Source: Axinella damicornis
Taxonomy: Eukaryota; Porifera; Demospongiae; Axinellida; Axinellidae
Direction: 5' to 3'
DNA length: 64,000 bases
Assembly (NCBI GenBank): GCA_963931865.1
Contig: OZ007511.1
Location: forward strand, 3,917,626-3,981,625
Part shown: positions 13,525 through 23,000 of the stretch, one piece after another
Numbering within the stretch: position 1 is the stretch's first letter
Layout: each line of letters opens with the position of its first letter
Notes under the pieces: model-generated
Database searches by the model: none
The model's input: only the letters and a program-made list of their open reading frames with translations
Told to the model about the DNA's origin: nothing
Translations under genes and position numbers: made by a program

Positions 13525-14645
13525 ATAATGACGTAGTACCCGTAAAATTTTTGCGCGTTTCCAATCCCTTCTACGTAGTTCTATTATCTATGGTGCTACC
13601 AAGCGCTCCCTTTCCTCATGGAGTCTAGCTACAAGAAGGGACTTGTAGACAGTGGAAAGAGCTGTGGTGTGCTTGTTGTGAGCCCTTTGATCGCTCTCAT
13701 GCACGCGTATGCGGGTGTGTTTACGCCAACGTCATCGGTTAAGCCCAACCCATTCGCAAACGTCACAATTAAAAATGACGTAATATTTAAATTAAACGCA
13801 TGCGCAAACAGTGTATACCAGGCCTTCCCCCCGCGATTGAAGGCCTGGGTACGAGGCTAACTCGTGTAGTGAACTCATTTGCTTGAACCCACGAAGCGCT
13901 ATGGCAGCCTTGATTGCATACCTAACACGCAGAAGTCTTCTCCGGTGTCATAAACAAATTGGTAATTGCAACTGGTCCAGACCCTCCCTTCTGTGTGGGT
14001 CTGGCCCCGCGAGACTAGTCCCACCAAGTCTGGCCCCTGAGGAGTGAATGCTGTGGGAGAAGAGCACCTACGAAGGTGGTGTGCACTGAATACATGAAAA
14101 TGTGTTCTCTTGGGGGAAAGAATTCCGTAGTAAAAGGCATTTAGCTTTTCCATAGGTTTGAAAATGGCAGAGTTTCTGGATTCATTATGAAAGAGGTCAT
14201 AATATCTGGACGTGGAATGGCACAATGGAAGTGTATTAGGCAAAATTGCATGACATGTGCTCTATATCAGTAAAGGGTCACTACTGTCAATGAATTGATC
14301 ATTTCGTAACTTTAGCTCAATCAGCTCATGTGGGCTTACGGGACATAACTATACAGAAGGAATTATTTGTTGCAAGCCGGCACGTTGCTATATAAGTGTT
14401 CAGATGAGTATACTGAGGCACACTGAAGATGCTCTTCAAGGGCAGTGAAGAGAGGGTTATACTACTGTGAGTGCTATACCGTTATCAACTGAACATTGCA
14501 GCAGTTATGAGGAGAACTAGCTACAAAGGTTTCCTCTCTAAGACTTGCCAGTTTGTAGCATTCAGATCAAATGATTTATATTAATTCACTCACCTATGGA
14601 CTGCAGCGTTAACAGCACAAGTACGTTGATTAGCCGCCACGACAT
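635..14645 (-). CDS. Gene C: secreted or membrane Calx-beta repeat protein, 3' end outside window
   Basis: Multi-exon gene model built by hand from splice sites and reading phase. Order in transcription: signal-peptide exon 14594-14645, Cys-rich exon 8297-8446, Calx-like half-module exon 7886-8099, then sixteen exons coding eight Calx-beta domains down to 635. Calx-beta domains are calcium-binding beta-sandwiches found in extracellular adhesion proteins and receptors. The gene continues past the left edge. The intron after the last exon of each two-domain unit resembles the intron after the last Calx-beta exon of gene B, a GPCR, so the missing 3' part may also be a GAIN and seven-helix region; that is inference. 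All Calx-beta exons are open with GT-AG sites in phase 1. The exon at 7886-8099 ends in phase 2 because of a 4-bp insertion and does not fit the next exon, so the gene may be broken or contain an unseen exon. Confidence 0.7.
2048..3724 (-). CDS. Gene C Calx-beta unit 3 (two domains, four exons, intron insertions)
   Basis: Exons 3584-3724, 3313-3516, 3000-3137 and 2048-2248, again 141/204/138/201 nt and all phase 1. The coding parts are intact. The unit is longer than its sisters because the intron between its last two exons holds a 0.54-kb insertion (2402-2944), and the preceding inter-unit intron holds a foldback (3796-3907) and unrelated sequence to about 4380. Confidence 0.8.
2402..2944. 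mobile_element. Inverted-repeat insertion in a Calx-beta intron
   Basis: The sister units have contiguous GTGAGGAGG/TGAAGG sequence here; this unit has about 550 extra bases. The ends are imperfect inverted repeats (GGCCGGCGCAC at left, GTGCTCCGGCC at right, both followed inward by GTAGGGCAGG-like sequence). Inside are a long poly-C run (about 2862-2887) followed by TTTCATAAATCCTGTATCC, shared with the repeat at about 34011-34055, and a segment (about 2680-2790) similar to 15100-15200. Probably a composite of non-autonomous elements. Confidence 0.55.
3796..3907. repeat. Foldback element, 54-bp arms
   Basis: A near-perfect palindrome: ATTTACCGGGTACTGGGAAA... on the left is mirrored by ...TTTCCCAGTACACGGTAAAT on the right, with GCA at the centre. 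It is absent from the equivalent intron in the other units. Confidence 0.75.
4499..5634 (-). CDS. Gene C Calx-beta unit 2 (two domains, four exons)
   Basis: Exons 5494-5634, 5223-5426, 4914-5051 and 4499-4699 repeat the same two Calx-beta domains with identical exon lengths (141/204/138/201 nt) and phase 1. Substitutions relative to the other units are few (for example NENAG instead of NENDG in the second domain), which points to recent duplication or gene conversion. The intron between the last two exons carries a poly-G run at about 4757-4779. Confidence 0.8.
5895..6992 (-). CDS. Gene C Calx-beta unit 1 in transcript order (two domains, four exons)
   Basis: Exons 6852-6992 and 6581-6784 encode one Calx-beta domain (VEFDPTTYTVTES start, then FAPGETEQ...TITDDD end). 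Exons 6273-6410 and 5895-6095 encode the second (VTFDPTDYTVNEN start, then DFTGIVLRTLTFP...VEIVDDD end). Exon lengths are 141, 204, 138 and 201 nt, all phase 1-1 with AG/GT sites. The acidic DDD ends are the usual calcium-binding part of Calx-beta. This is the 5'-most of four units. Confidence 0.8.
7316..7420 (-). pseudogene. Partial duplicate of gene C exon 3
   Basis: 105 nt similar to the 3' half of exon 7886-8099 (LELRLEP...NVFFQ...VRINDT), preceded by an AG and followed by a GTAACT donor, phase 1-1. The first half of the exon is missing. Flanking intron sequence is repeated too (similar segments near 7045-7115, 7557-7650 and 7690-7800), so this is a local tandem duplication. It may be unused or a small alternative exon. 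Confidence 0.45.
7886..8099 (-). CDS. Gene C exon 3: Calx-beta-like half-module with phase problem
   Basis: 214-nt exon starting in phase 1 (AG then CTTGTAATAC) and open throughout. It contains the pattern ITFPTGN-EGTEVLRLRL-RINDT, like the second half of a Calx-beta domain; no matching first-half exon is visible. A tandem partial copy at 7316-7420 lacks a 4-bp ACGT (plus strand) present here near the donor. Without those four bases the exon would be 210 nt and end in phase 1 like all its neighbours; with them it ends in phase 2 and clashes with the next exon. Confidence 0.5.
8297..8446 (-). CDS. Gene C exon 2: small Cys-rich module
   Basis: A phase 1-1 exon of 150 nt bounded by AG and GTGAGT. 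It encodes 50 residues with spaced Cys: a TCYD start, NCGG, a CC pair (DCCLGDG) and a terminal CVRC. It would sit directly after the signal peptide. I do not recognise a named family; the CC...C..C pattern suggests a disulphide-knotted extracellular module. A decayed paralogue with an in-frame stop is at about 36788-36896. Confidence 0.55.
8486..9239. mobile_element. hAT-like MITE
   Basis: Ends are perfect 16-bp inverted repeats, CAGGGCTCAATATAAT and ATTATATTGAGCCCTG. Flanks CTTAGTAA (left) and CTTAGGGA (right) match at six of eight positions, which fits a decayed 8-bp target duplication. CAGGG ends plus 8-bp duplications are typical of hAT elements. No transposase is visible inside. It contains a poly-G run (about 9071-9093). 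It lies in gene C intron 1. Confidence 0.65.
9130..9196 (+). repeat. Tandem repeat, 21-bp unit, about three copies
   Basis: The motif GGTCTGTCATTTCAGTTTA is repeated about three times in a row, inside the right part of the hAT-like MITE. Confidence 0.7.
9240..10254. other. Gene C intron 1, no gene seen
   Basis: I see no exon or RNA gene here. The first 80 bases resemble sequence next to the broken Cys-rich exon at about 36930-37010, which supports the paralogy of genes C and D. Confidence 0.4.
10255..10640. repeat. Dispersed repeat shared with 29180-29480
   Basis: Sequence containing CTCAAGAAAACATGCA, ATCTGGCTGACA and CATGAATATCATTAAC motifs in the same order and spacing as in the piggyBac-like element at 29008-29578. 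It is a diverged relative of that element. The following 520 bases up to 11154 show nothing recognisable. Confidence 0.6.
11352..11535 (+). pseudogene. RecQ-like helicase fragment, 5' part
   Basis: Starts MACKSSGG and contains RAVYEGSDVFVW, typical of the region before helicase motif I in RecQ-like proteins. The Walker A motif TGYGKS is present in the DNA, but a small insertion (a CTAG/CTAGCTA duplication near 11498-11506) moves it into another frame. The frame is then cut at the codons for Leu-Cys-Tyr by the palindromic element. The gene body continues at 13592. It is a dead fragment, not a working helicase. Confidence 0.65.
11536..13591. mobile_element. 2-kb palindromic (foldback) element
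   Basis: Ends CATAGATAATAG and CTATTATCTATG are inverted repeats, and the inversion continues inward for roughly 0.8 kb per arm, with the centre near 12390. Examples: CTTTTTTGGCAAAA near 11660 versus TTTTGCCAAAAAAG near 13035; CCATGCGCCCTTAACCACATG near 12080 versus its inverse near 12620. Flanks share GTGCTAC, a 7-8-bp target duplication inside the helicase frame. No protein-coding capacity is evident. The right arm is longer only because of the inserted SINE. Confidence 0.75.
13125..13524 (+). mobile_element. tRNA-derived SINE
   Basis: The 5' part resembles a tRNA gene: A-box-like TGGCGTAGTGG (13129-13139) and B box GGTTCGATCCC (13183-13193), about 54 nt apart. The 3' end is a poly-A tract (13490-13524). 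The whole is bracketed by a perfect 13-bp direct repeat ATAATGACGTAGT (13112-13124 and 13525-13537). The opposite arm of the host palindrome lacks this segment. Confidence 0.85.
13592..13724 (+). pseudogene. RecQ-like helicase fragment, continuation
   Basis: After the palindromic insertion the frame resumes with ALPFLMESSYK and then VLVVSPLIALM, a clear RecQ motif Ia. The repeated GTGCTAC on both sides of the insertion shows that the two pieces were one frame. Similarity ends soon after motif Ia, so only the N-terminal part of a helicase was captured. Confidence 0.65.
13975..14130. repeat. Dispersed repeat shared with 29455-29570
   Basis: Sequence from GGTCTGGCCCC to GGGAAAGAATTCCG is close to the right end of the piggyBac-like element at 29008-29578. 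It is a fragment of that family. Confidence 0.6.
14594..14645 (-). CDS. Gene C exon 1: signal peptide
   Basis: The exon starts with ATG at 14645 and encodes MSWRLINVLVLLTLQSI, a typical short n-region plus hydrophobic core, ending in phase 1 at a GTGAGT donor. Joined in frame to the Cys-rich exon 8297-8446 it gives a plausible cleavage site near IGTAQ. A near-identical copy lies at 37900-37951 (gene D). A TATATA stretch lies about 45 nt upstream (14691-14697 on the minus strand) and could be a TATA box. The intron that follows is about 6.1 kb and full of mobile elements. Confidence 0.65.
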
Positions 14646-15435
14646 ATCGCTTCTGCAGGACGCGCTGGCACAATCACCGGAGTTCCCAGTATATATGCGA
14701 CAAATACCTGGGGGAGGAGCCTGGGAACGAAGCTTAATAGTTGACGTCATACTTTGAAGCAGGCGCCGCAGACCGCGAATTTGCACTTTCAACTACGCAT
14801 GCGCAATACGGTTCCCAGGCCTACCCCGTTTTTTTTTTTAAACTCAGTCACTCCTGGTGCATATATACACGTGTATAAGTACATGGAAGAGGAAAAACGT
14901 ATACAAAATTAAAAATAATGTTTTTTTTGCATTGACGCCACTCTTCTGCATCCGTGTCAATGCAAACCGAAGAACAGAAAGAAGGGAGTAGGCCTGGGAA
15001 CGAGACTATAGTAGACAAGCCTCCATTCACTGACATATCTTACTGATGGTGCACGGTCACATAAGTACAGACACGTACATGTAGCTGTGTATACTGTGGC
15101 CCCGGGTACTGCAATCTCTTTACATCTGGAATTTGCAGTGCAAAGCGCGAAAGTGCCATGAGAGCCCATCCTGACAACTGAAAAATAAAGGCGAAAGGTG
15201 TAAACACTACACCTGGTTATTTTCATGGAATTGTTATTATTAATACCGACGTGAAATTTGCAGTACATAATCTGATGGCAATTCCCACACCCCTTGTGTA
15301 CAATTGACATACAAAACGTACATGCAAAAGACTATTTATATCAAGTATGTTGTGTATCTCACATGCAAAAAAAATTTGTCTTCTCTACAGAAGTCCTGCA
15401 AACATAGCAACCCATTCATGCCACTTGTTGTAGTA
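14646..15435. other. Intergenic space between genes C and A, with repeat fragments
   Basis: Only about 0.8 kb separates the gene C start from the gene A stop. It holds a TAGCC-family fragment between GGTTCCCAGGCC (about 14811) and GGCCTGGGAACGAG (about 14990-15004), a segment at 15100-15200 shared with 2680-2790, and from about 15200 sequence homologous to 39530-39732 downstream of gene B. Confidence 0.5.
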
Positions 15436-16444
15436 CTACATTTTCATGTCTGTGTCAACATCAGCTTCTGGAGATCCTATGAAGGTCAATTCAGTGGGCT
15501 TCTCCTCCCCAGCTTCTCCCGGCCATTCCTTTGCACTTGTGAGGGGTAGCTCTGGGGCTTTGTCCTCACTAGTGATGGCATCGGTGCTCAGGGTGTTGCC
15601 GTCGATGTCATTCTTGCTGGGTAGATCCGAAACACTAAGTAATTGATTTGCACTAAAAAGGTTAGAACTTGCAATTTTAACCTTTAGAGTGCTCGTACGA
15701 GAGCTTGTACGCAAAGACTCAGACCGTCGGTATAACTTAGATTTGCAACCACAAGAGAAGAACTCCAACCAAGATTCTCGGGCATCACCACTGAACACAC
15801 AGAAGAACAAGAAGATGAAGAAACCTTGAAAAGCGTTGAGGATCACAAAGAACACTTGGAAGGCAGTGGATGATATAGTGTCTGCAAGCCCAGTGACAGT
15901 CAGTGCACCAAAGAGCCACGTTAGACCAAACAGGGATGAAACACCAACAATGCTGACGAGAAGTTTGATGGCAGCTTTCCTGTCTAGCTGTTGATTGATA
16001 CCACGAATCTTTTTCCTGCTGTGTTTAATGAGCACCCTGATCACCATCACAAAGATGACAAGGTTGAAGAGCAGGACGACAAAGATAGGGCCAAGGAATG
16101 CACCAAAGAACAAGGCAGCATTGGAGAGGAAGCAGCTGGAGGGAGATAAAGAAACAGGATAGGAGTCATTCATCAAACAACACATTTTGCATTGAGTGAC
16201 CTACAATCCTCGTCGGGTGTCTGTGGGCCAGCTCACAAGCAGATCTGTGGTGACAGGGTCTGAGAATTCCACAACCAGTGAGATAACCACAGGAAGGATC
16301 GGCAATACTAGAAAAGAGATATTCAAACAAATCAGCTTACATCTAGGTAGATAAGAGGTTATTTCCATGTGTATTGTTGACAGCTCCTCAACAACACGTA
16401 AAGGCACTCCCATCGGCATGCATAACCACATGCACACATTCACA

Positions 16445-16493
<49 letters not shown>

Positions 16494-17019
16494 TAATGCT
16501 CTCACGTCCAACTATAACAGGAATCACTTACGCCAACAGACAAGGGAAATTGCAGCAATATATCTGGTAGTGATGTGGACAAACACAATAACCAGCTTCT
16601 GGAACATGAGCAAAGCCTCTGCTCCCATCCACATCACAGCCACCAGTGTAAAGTAGTGGATCAGGACTGACACCAGCACACAGCCTCCATACACTCCCGT
16701 TTGGTCAATGCCTATCACAAAAATGATCAGCATGCAGAATAGAGCTACGCAGAGTTGGACGTGGAACTTGGTTGCATCTCGCTGGCGGAGCTTTCTGTGC
16801 AATAGAGTAGTACTGGTGGTTAGTATCAGAGGAATGCTTGTACGAGTATGCCCAGTTGCATGCATGTGATATCTATGAGACTCACTTGAACAGAAGCAAG
16901 GTGACAATGGTAGCAACGATTCCAATAAGAGAAAGAACTACCCCGATGATTGTCAGTGCGTCCAGTGCAGTTTCCAGTGGACCAGATGGCTGACAATCTT
17001 CAAACCTTGAACATATATC
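15436..17019 (-). CDS. Gene A exons 14-17: seven-helix domain and tail
   Basis: Exon 16886-17019 carries helix 1, 16532-16794 helices 2-3 and the start of 4, 16205-16307 the rest of helix 4 and loop 2, 15436-16135 helices 5-7 and the tail. Family signs: GLTWLFG in helix 6, NAFQGFFIFLFF in helix 7, and Cys in helix 3 (GGC) and in loop 2 (CFLSN) for the conserved disulphide. The tail is about 110 residues, rich in Ser/Thr and acidic residues. The stop is TAG at 15436-15438. Confidence 0.9.
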
Positions 17020-20000
17020 CTTGCAAAATAAAAGACACCTTAAAATTAATGTCATATCAATCTTGTATGTTAACCTAATGACTGCTAAATTCCCTGGTGG
17101 AGTACAACTGAAATGGAGATCTTACAATTAGGCAATAGCACTGTTACGTATCTATGCAGAAGACTCAGTACTGAGTCAAGGCTCTCTACACATAGCTAAA
17201 TATTGAACGAAGTGACATCAGTAGTGAGATTTAAATTGAATATGTAGTGTAACCTATTCCAATTCTCTCTGAAGATTACTTCAATGCCCGGCATAGCTTA
17301 GATGAATATACTGTAGCTATAGTGCCAAACTTCAGAGGGACAAAACTTCTGCATACGGCTTTGTCATCCTGTAAATTTTCTTCATGGATTTAGCCTTCAG
17401 CCTGTTTGGCTATCTTTGACAGGTGTTCAAACATCTATATTTGAAACAAGTGGCTAGCTAAACAAGAGAGCTGAGCTGTCCAAAACATTCAGTATTGAGG
17501 TGACAGTATATGCGTACACCACATGTACCCAGACAGCTGGGATGCAGCTCTCTGGGAACAGCTGTCTAGCAAGAGAGAACTTGGGAACTGCAAGCTATCC
17601 CTTCACTGTGGCAGTGGTGAGATCACTACCTACGTACCATCGCTGTGGCAGTCACAGGATCACCAGTTACCGTCGAGCATGTGCAATGAACAACAAACTT
17701 CGGCTATACGTAGCTATTCCAAATAGATTCAAGCTTAAATTTTCACATTGGTGTGCAATTGCAATGAACAAAAAGCGATATGCTTCGAATGTTTGATGGT
17801 ATACATGCAGCGTTCCACTTTTCAGCACATCACATGCAGGCAGGCATTGATCTATAGTGTACTAACCACAAGGACTGCAAAGTTGGTGAGGTGGTTGCAG
17901 GTGCAGCTCACAACATCCTTGCTCACTACTGTCTGACATCCCTCAGTGGTCCACTCTGTGTTACACAACGTCATATCAAGCGGGTAATTTTCACGAGGTG
18001 GACATCACAGGTTGCGAACATATGTATACCAATCATTTTACATGCGAGCATAATTACAAGCCCTAATGCTCCGTTGCCTTATGGTCCCTTGACCACTGCC
18101 ATATAATACCAGCTAGTATTACAAAGCAAACCAGGCAGTGTAAGAAGTGATAATGCCTCACAGACAAACTGAGCATGAAGTGGAGCAATGTATGGATCCC
18201 TTTGTAAGCATGGTAGCACTCACTACTCCTTCGCTAACTGGACAGTTTTCACCATCACACAATGCACTCTAATCTGCAGCAGTGACTTCTCTTTCACTGG
18301 TCATGTTGCTAGCATGTGCCATGGCACAAATTACGGGTGATAAATTTTCGTGTTTAGTGGCCTTCGCGAAAATATTTTAACAACGAAAATTTCCCAATAT
18401 ACGGTACTATATAACATGCAGTGCAAACCTTCATCGTCAAAACTCCAAGACACACATCGTTCATTTGTGGCATTCTGCAGAAGAGGTATGTACAGGTGCA
18501 ATTGTTAAGTGCCCCCTCATTAAATTTTCCCCCTCCTCGTTGAATCACACACATTGTTACTAGCCTCGTTCCCAGACCTTCTCACCCCAGCATTTGTCGC
18601 TTGCAGTACTACTAGGCCTTCTCACCCAGCGTTACTGCAAACGACAAATGTACTGCAAGCGACATGCTGGGGTGAGAAGGCCTGGGAATGAGGCTACATT
18701 GTTACTACCTACCTCCTGTTGCTTCACTTGCAGGTTGATCCTCACTGGATCCACTAGTCCCGAGAAAGTCAGCCCACGTCCTACGAGAATTCCAAGTACT
18801 GGACTCCCGATGACAGTCGTGACTGACGAATTCCTTTCTTGTCCATTATTTATTGGAAAGAGTACCCCAGTGTCATAAACAACAAACGTAATTCCCACTG
18901 CAGAACGGTTTGTGATTGACTGGAAGACGGAGGGTGGTAGGAAGGCAGTTGCGGTTGCATTCCCACTGAAGGGATCAGAATCAGCGGTTCTAGTCAGATC
19001 ATTGGATGAGAAGCTTTTACCAGTTGAGGTCAGTTCGGCCAGTGGATGCTGTATATATGTAGCAATGAAAAAGGAAATCTGAATAAAAATGAGTAGTATC
19101 TAGCTCTGTATCTAGTACTTCCTAAATATGTAAGGCTGTTGAGATTGAATTGTGATAGGTTGTTACCCTGCGTGTGCATGTACGAAGCGGAGTTAAGCAG
19201 TAGGTTTTGTATGTCCGTCTGTTGTCTGCCCGTTGTCTGTCTGTCTGTCTGTCCAGTGAAACTGCTCTATCTGTACTACCTGACTAAAGTCAAGGTGCTT
19301 CATTTTGCTGTTGTTTTTATATATTTTATGTGACTCTACTTCCTCTTCATGATCACAGAATCCTTTCAAACATACCGCAATTGGAAACTTCAACTTCATG
19401 TTTCAACAAGACTGCTAAAATAAACAGCACCGAACTCACCAATCTCTCTCGTTGACTGGCTTGAATAAACCATCTCTTTCGGACAGGATGGCAAACTGCC
19501 AAAAATGTGTTACAATTAGAGATCAAATTCCAAAATATTTGCTTGCCGAAATTAGAGACAATTTTCCCATTTGCGTGAAGGGGTGCCGAATAATTAGGGA
19601 TGCTGAATTTTCAGAAGATATACGGTAGTTTTCCTGGTTAGTTACATGACTGCAAAAAAGGTTTAGACAATTACATCTGTCAACTGAAGATCCTGAACTC
19701 ATAAATATCTGTGGCTAAAGTAAAGTTCCTAAGTAATCTATGTGTGGCCTAAGTAAACTATGGGCCAAAGTTGGTAATCTATAGTGGGTTTCACTATGGA
19801 AACAAATTGATGTACCACTGTTGATATAACACCCACTCCCAGTGGCTGTTGAAATTAATTGACAAAATGGTTATCTCCCTCGACCATTTTTCCTGCGGGT
19901 GATATAGACTATAATTATGCCCATAACAAATGTATGTTGGTAGCTTGCAACATGACAAATGCAGTGTTTAATTCACTCCAGCGTGATTGTGTATAAACAG

Positions 20001-23000
20001 TGAAATAGACGGTACAGTCGTCCCAGCTAGCAGCATTGCTTCACTATGATGATACACACAGAGGTTACTGTAACATGAGGTCAATCATCTTACAGAATGC
20101 AGTTGAATCTCTGCTCTTTATGTTCTGCGATCGTCACAACTTACCAACTCAGCAACAAAGAGAACATTGTCAGTTCTGAAGATGGTCATGTTTACTTCCA
20201 CTTGAGCATACGTAGTCACAATTGACTCAAAGGATTGCACAATACTGTTGGAAGGAGACAGTAACAGTGAATGATTCACACGTAGCTACATTCCATCATC
20301 CTTTCCACAGATTCTCCTAGGTAATTGCATCTACTGTGATGCTAAACCTATTGTGCTGTTTTCATGATATCAGACCAACCTAGACTAACCCTGTCACCGG
20401 TATAGGCCACTTTGGTGCCACAGAAAATAGAGAAAAGTGCATACTTTATATTAGCACCTAATATTAAGGAGCCATATAAATGCATATGAGGTGCAAAACG
20501 ACCATACAAGTTCGTTACTAAGCTAGCAACAGAATGCTACATGTATAGCCATGCACACTTCTCAGATTAGAGTGGTCCAGACTACTTCAGACTCCTTCAG
20601 ACTCACATTGAGGCGTTTTCTTGCAACATATCAGCATTCCATAGTTGAAGGCCATCTACTATGGCCACCAGGTTCTGCACCGTCTGAAACATGGGAAGAA
20701 TTTAAACTGCCTGTGTTAGCTTACCTGCACCTGATTATGTAAGAAATAATAACAACTCACTGTCCGCTCAATGGAAGTTTGATCATTGATGACTGCTGCA
20801 GACCTCATAAAGACAGCTGCAACATCAGCAAGGTTATCTGGGGTCTGCTTTTGCTTGTTAGTCACTGCCTCCCTCACTGCTACACTGACTGCTGCAATAG
20901 CTTCATCGATGTTGTCAGCTGTGACATCATTCTGTGTGGATAAAGCTTCTGGAAAATGGTTTCAGTTCCATAACTATACTATAGGACAGAAAGTTCTGTA
21001 TCCCTACAGAAATGCAAGTCTTTGCACAGTGTATCAAGGACATTGAGGTATGACTCCAGGACATGAATTTTGACATGTCTCTAACGCAAAGTTGTAGTGG
21101 AGGTCCAACTAACAAGTTAATACTAAGGACCCCTTATAATGGCTAATTGTATTGTTTGCTCCCCAGCTGGCACTCACAATGTTAATGGTGTTGAAAGTGA
21201 GGCAAACAGAAAGATCCACAGTACTCCACTCGCCAACTAGGGTGCATATCCTGTCAACTGTAGTGGTGCTGTTGGGGCAAGGTAGGGTGTGGGTGGTGCC
21301 AGCCGGGGTCTCTGGCCAGAAGAGGAACCCAGTGTGCTCCGAATCACAGACGACTGCAGGTGCATCAGTAAGGACGGAGAAAGATATTCACAGACCTGCT
21401 CATAAGCTTGGATGCCTGCCTATGTTCAGTACTAAGTTCTATCATGCACTTCACTGGATTCTTGAGCTTATAGAGTTGTATTTGCACCCTTTGCTGTCCC
21501 CCTTGCCAAGAAGTGTAAGAGAAGTGTAAGCATGCATGCAAGGCAACTCATGTTTCCCCCCTTAGAGTGTGAACTTTGAAGGTGTGTGAAGGGAGTGTGA
21601 GGGTGTGTGAGCTGAGTGTGGGGATGTGTGTGAAGTGATGTGTGTTGAGTGAGTGAGGGTGTGTGAAGTGAGTGTGAGGGTATGTAAAGTGAGTGTGAGG
21701 GTATGTAAAGTGAGTGTGAGGGTATGTAAAGTGAGTGTGAGGGTATGTAAAGTGAGTGTAAGGATGTGTGAAGTGATCGAGTGTGAGGGTATGTGAAGTT
21801 TAAGTCCCCTTGAATTTGCTTACAATCATCATCAAAGATTTGCACTGTTGCCATATCAACAGGTATGGTCAAATTAGTGGTGGTTCCACTGCTTCGCAGC
21901 CTTCCAAAAAACTGTTCTGTTGGTTCAAAGATGTTGTCGTTTCGGATTGGCACTCGGACTACCGTAGAGAGTGACCAAGGTGGAAAGTTGACAGGCACCG
22001 CATTTGCAGTTGTTATACCTGTGAAATCATTTTCAGCTGTAGCAGAAGAGGAAACAAGGGAAGAAAGGAGGTGCAGTGATATTAACTTAGTACCTAATGT
22101 ACGTTAGTATTGCAGATCTAACCAGTAGCTGTGTCATCCTCAGTGTAGAATAGCGCAGAACCAATCAATTCCAGCCTGTTGGTCCTAATTCCGACATCCA
22201 CAAAACCACCATCTTCACTGACATTGTAAGATGCTGGATCAAACCAAATTTCTGGAGCTGCACAGAAAGAGCAAAATTGTTGTAATGGTAAAAACACTAC
22301 AATTATCTACACAACAACACTGCAAAAACTTGGGAGTACATAGCACACCAAAGTAGTCACACACCGCTGCATTAAGTGTAAGAACCATTAAAAATGTATG
22401 GAGATGTAGGGATAGCAGAACAGCAAAAAATAAAAACAAGCAGGCCTGAGGGATGAATAAAACAGTTCAGTATACAAAACCATCTTACATATCTTTCTAC
22501 ATAATATATATTGTATGATGAGAAAAATATGTAGGGTGTACCGCATGAAGAGCTAACGGCTAGTGTCAGCGGTTGATATCCCATTACAATGGAGTCTTAT
22601 ATAGCTGTACGTGCTGTACAACTTAAGATGAATCTGAGATTGTCACTGCAGGTGGAGTGGTTCTACAAAGTTCATGGACTGGTGTCTTAGGAGAGTGCAC
22701 TTCTTAGGATACCAGCCCACTGATGCAGTCTGTCTGCTAAGTAAACCTCTTGGTACTTCACAATTGGTGCAGGTGGCAAGGCAGTGTAATTACCAATTAA
22801 AGATCTAGCTATACGATACTGTATCTGCCTTCACAGCTGCAGTGGAGGTAGGGACTGGCAATGTAATCATACAAACTGCCACAGCGACCAATAGTGCAAA
22901 ATTGCTTTACAGTGTTCGTTCTGTTAGAATGAATGTCATTCAGTTGATACTGCTGCATTGTAGGTGAGTTTTAGATGAACATTTATGTGCAGAAATTTCA

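Larger units (their letters stand above)
11164..13859. mobile_element. TAGCC-ended transposon with 9-bp target duplication, carrying a helicase fragment
   Basis: The element begins TAGCCTCGTACCCAGGCC and ends with its inverted repeat GGCCTGGGTACGAGGCTA; the inverted repeats extend about 60 bp. It is flanked on both sides by the identical 9-mer ACTCGTGTA (11155-11163 and 13860-13868). A short relative with its own 9-bp duplication is at 18561-18696. Nine-base duplications suggest a Mutator-like superfamily, but no transposase is seen. The cargo is a RecQ-like helicase N-terminal fragment interrupted by a palindromic element, itself interrupted by a SINE. Confidence 0.75.

Noticed and set aside
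21178..21353. HRM exon ending at the GTGAGT donor as the only form
   Set aside because: The resulting phase 0 does not match the phase-1 start of the next GAIN exon; I prefer the 21114 edge but cannot exclude a missing micro-exon.
22840..22930. Plus-strand segment after a CTTCACAG acceptor-like site
   Set aside because: No matching donor or domain, and it is on the opposite strand to gene A, inside its intron.
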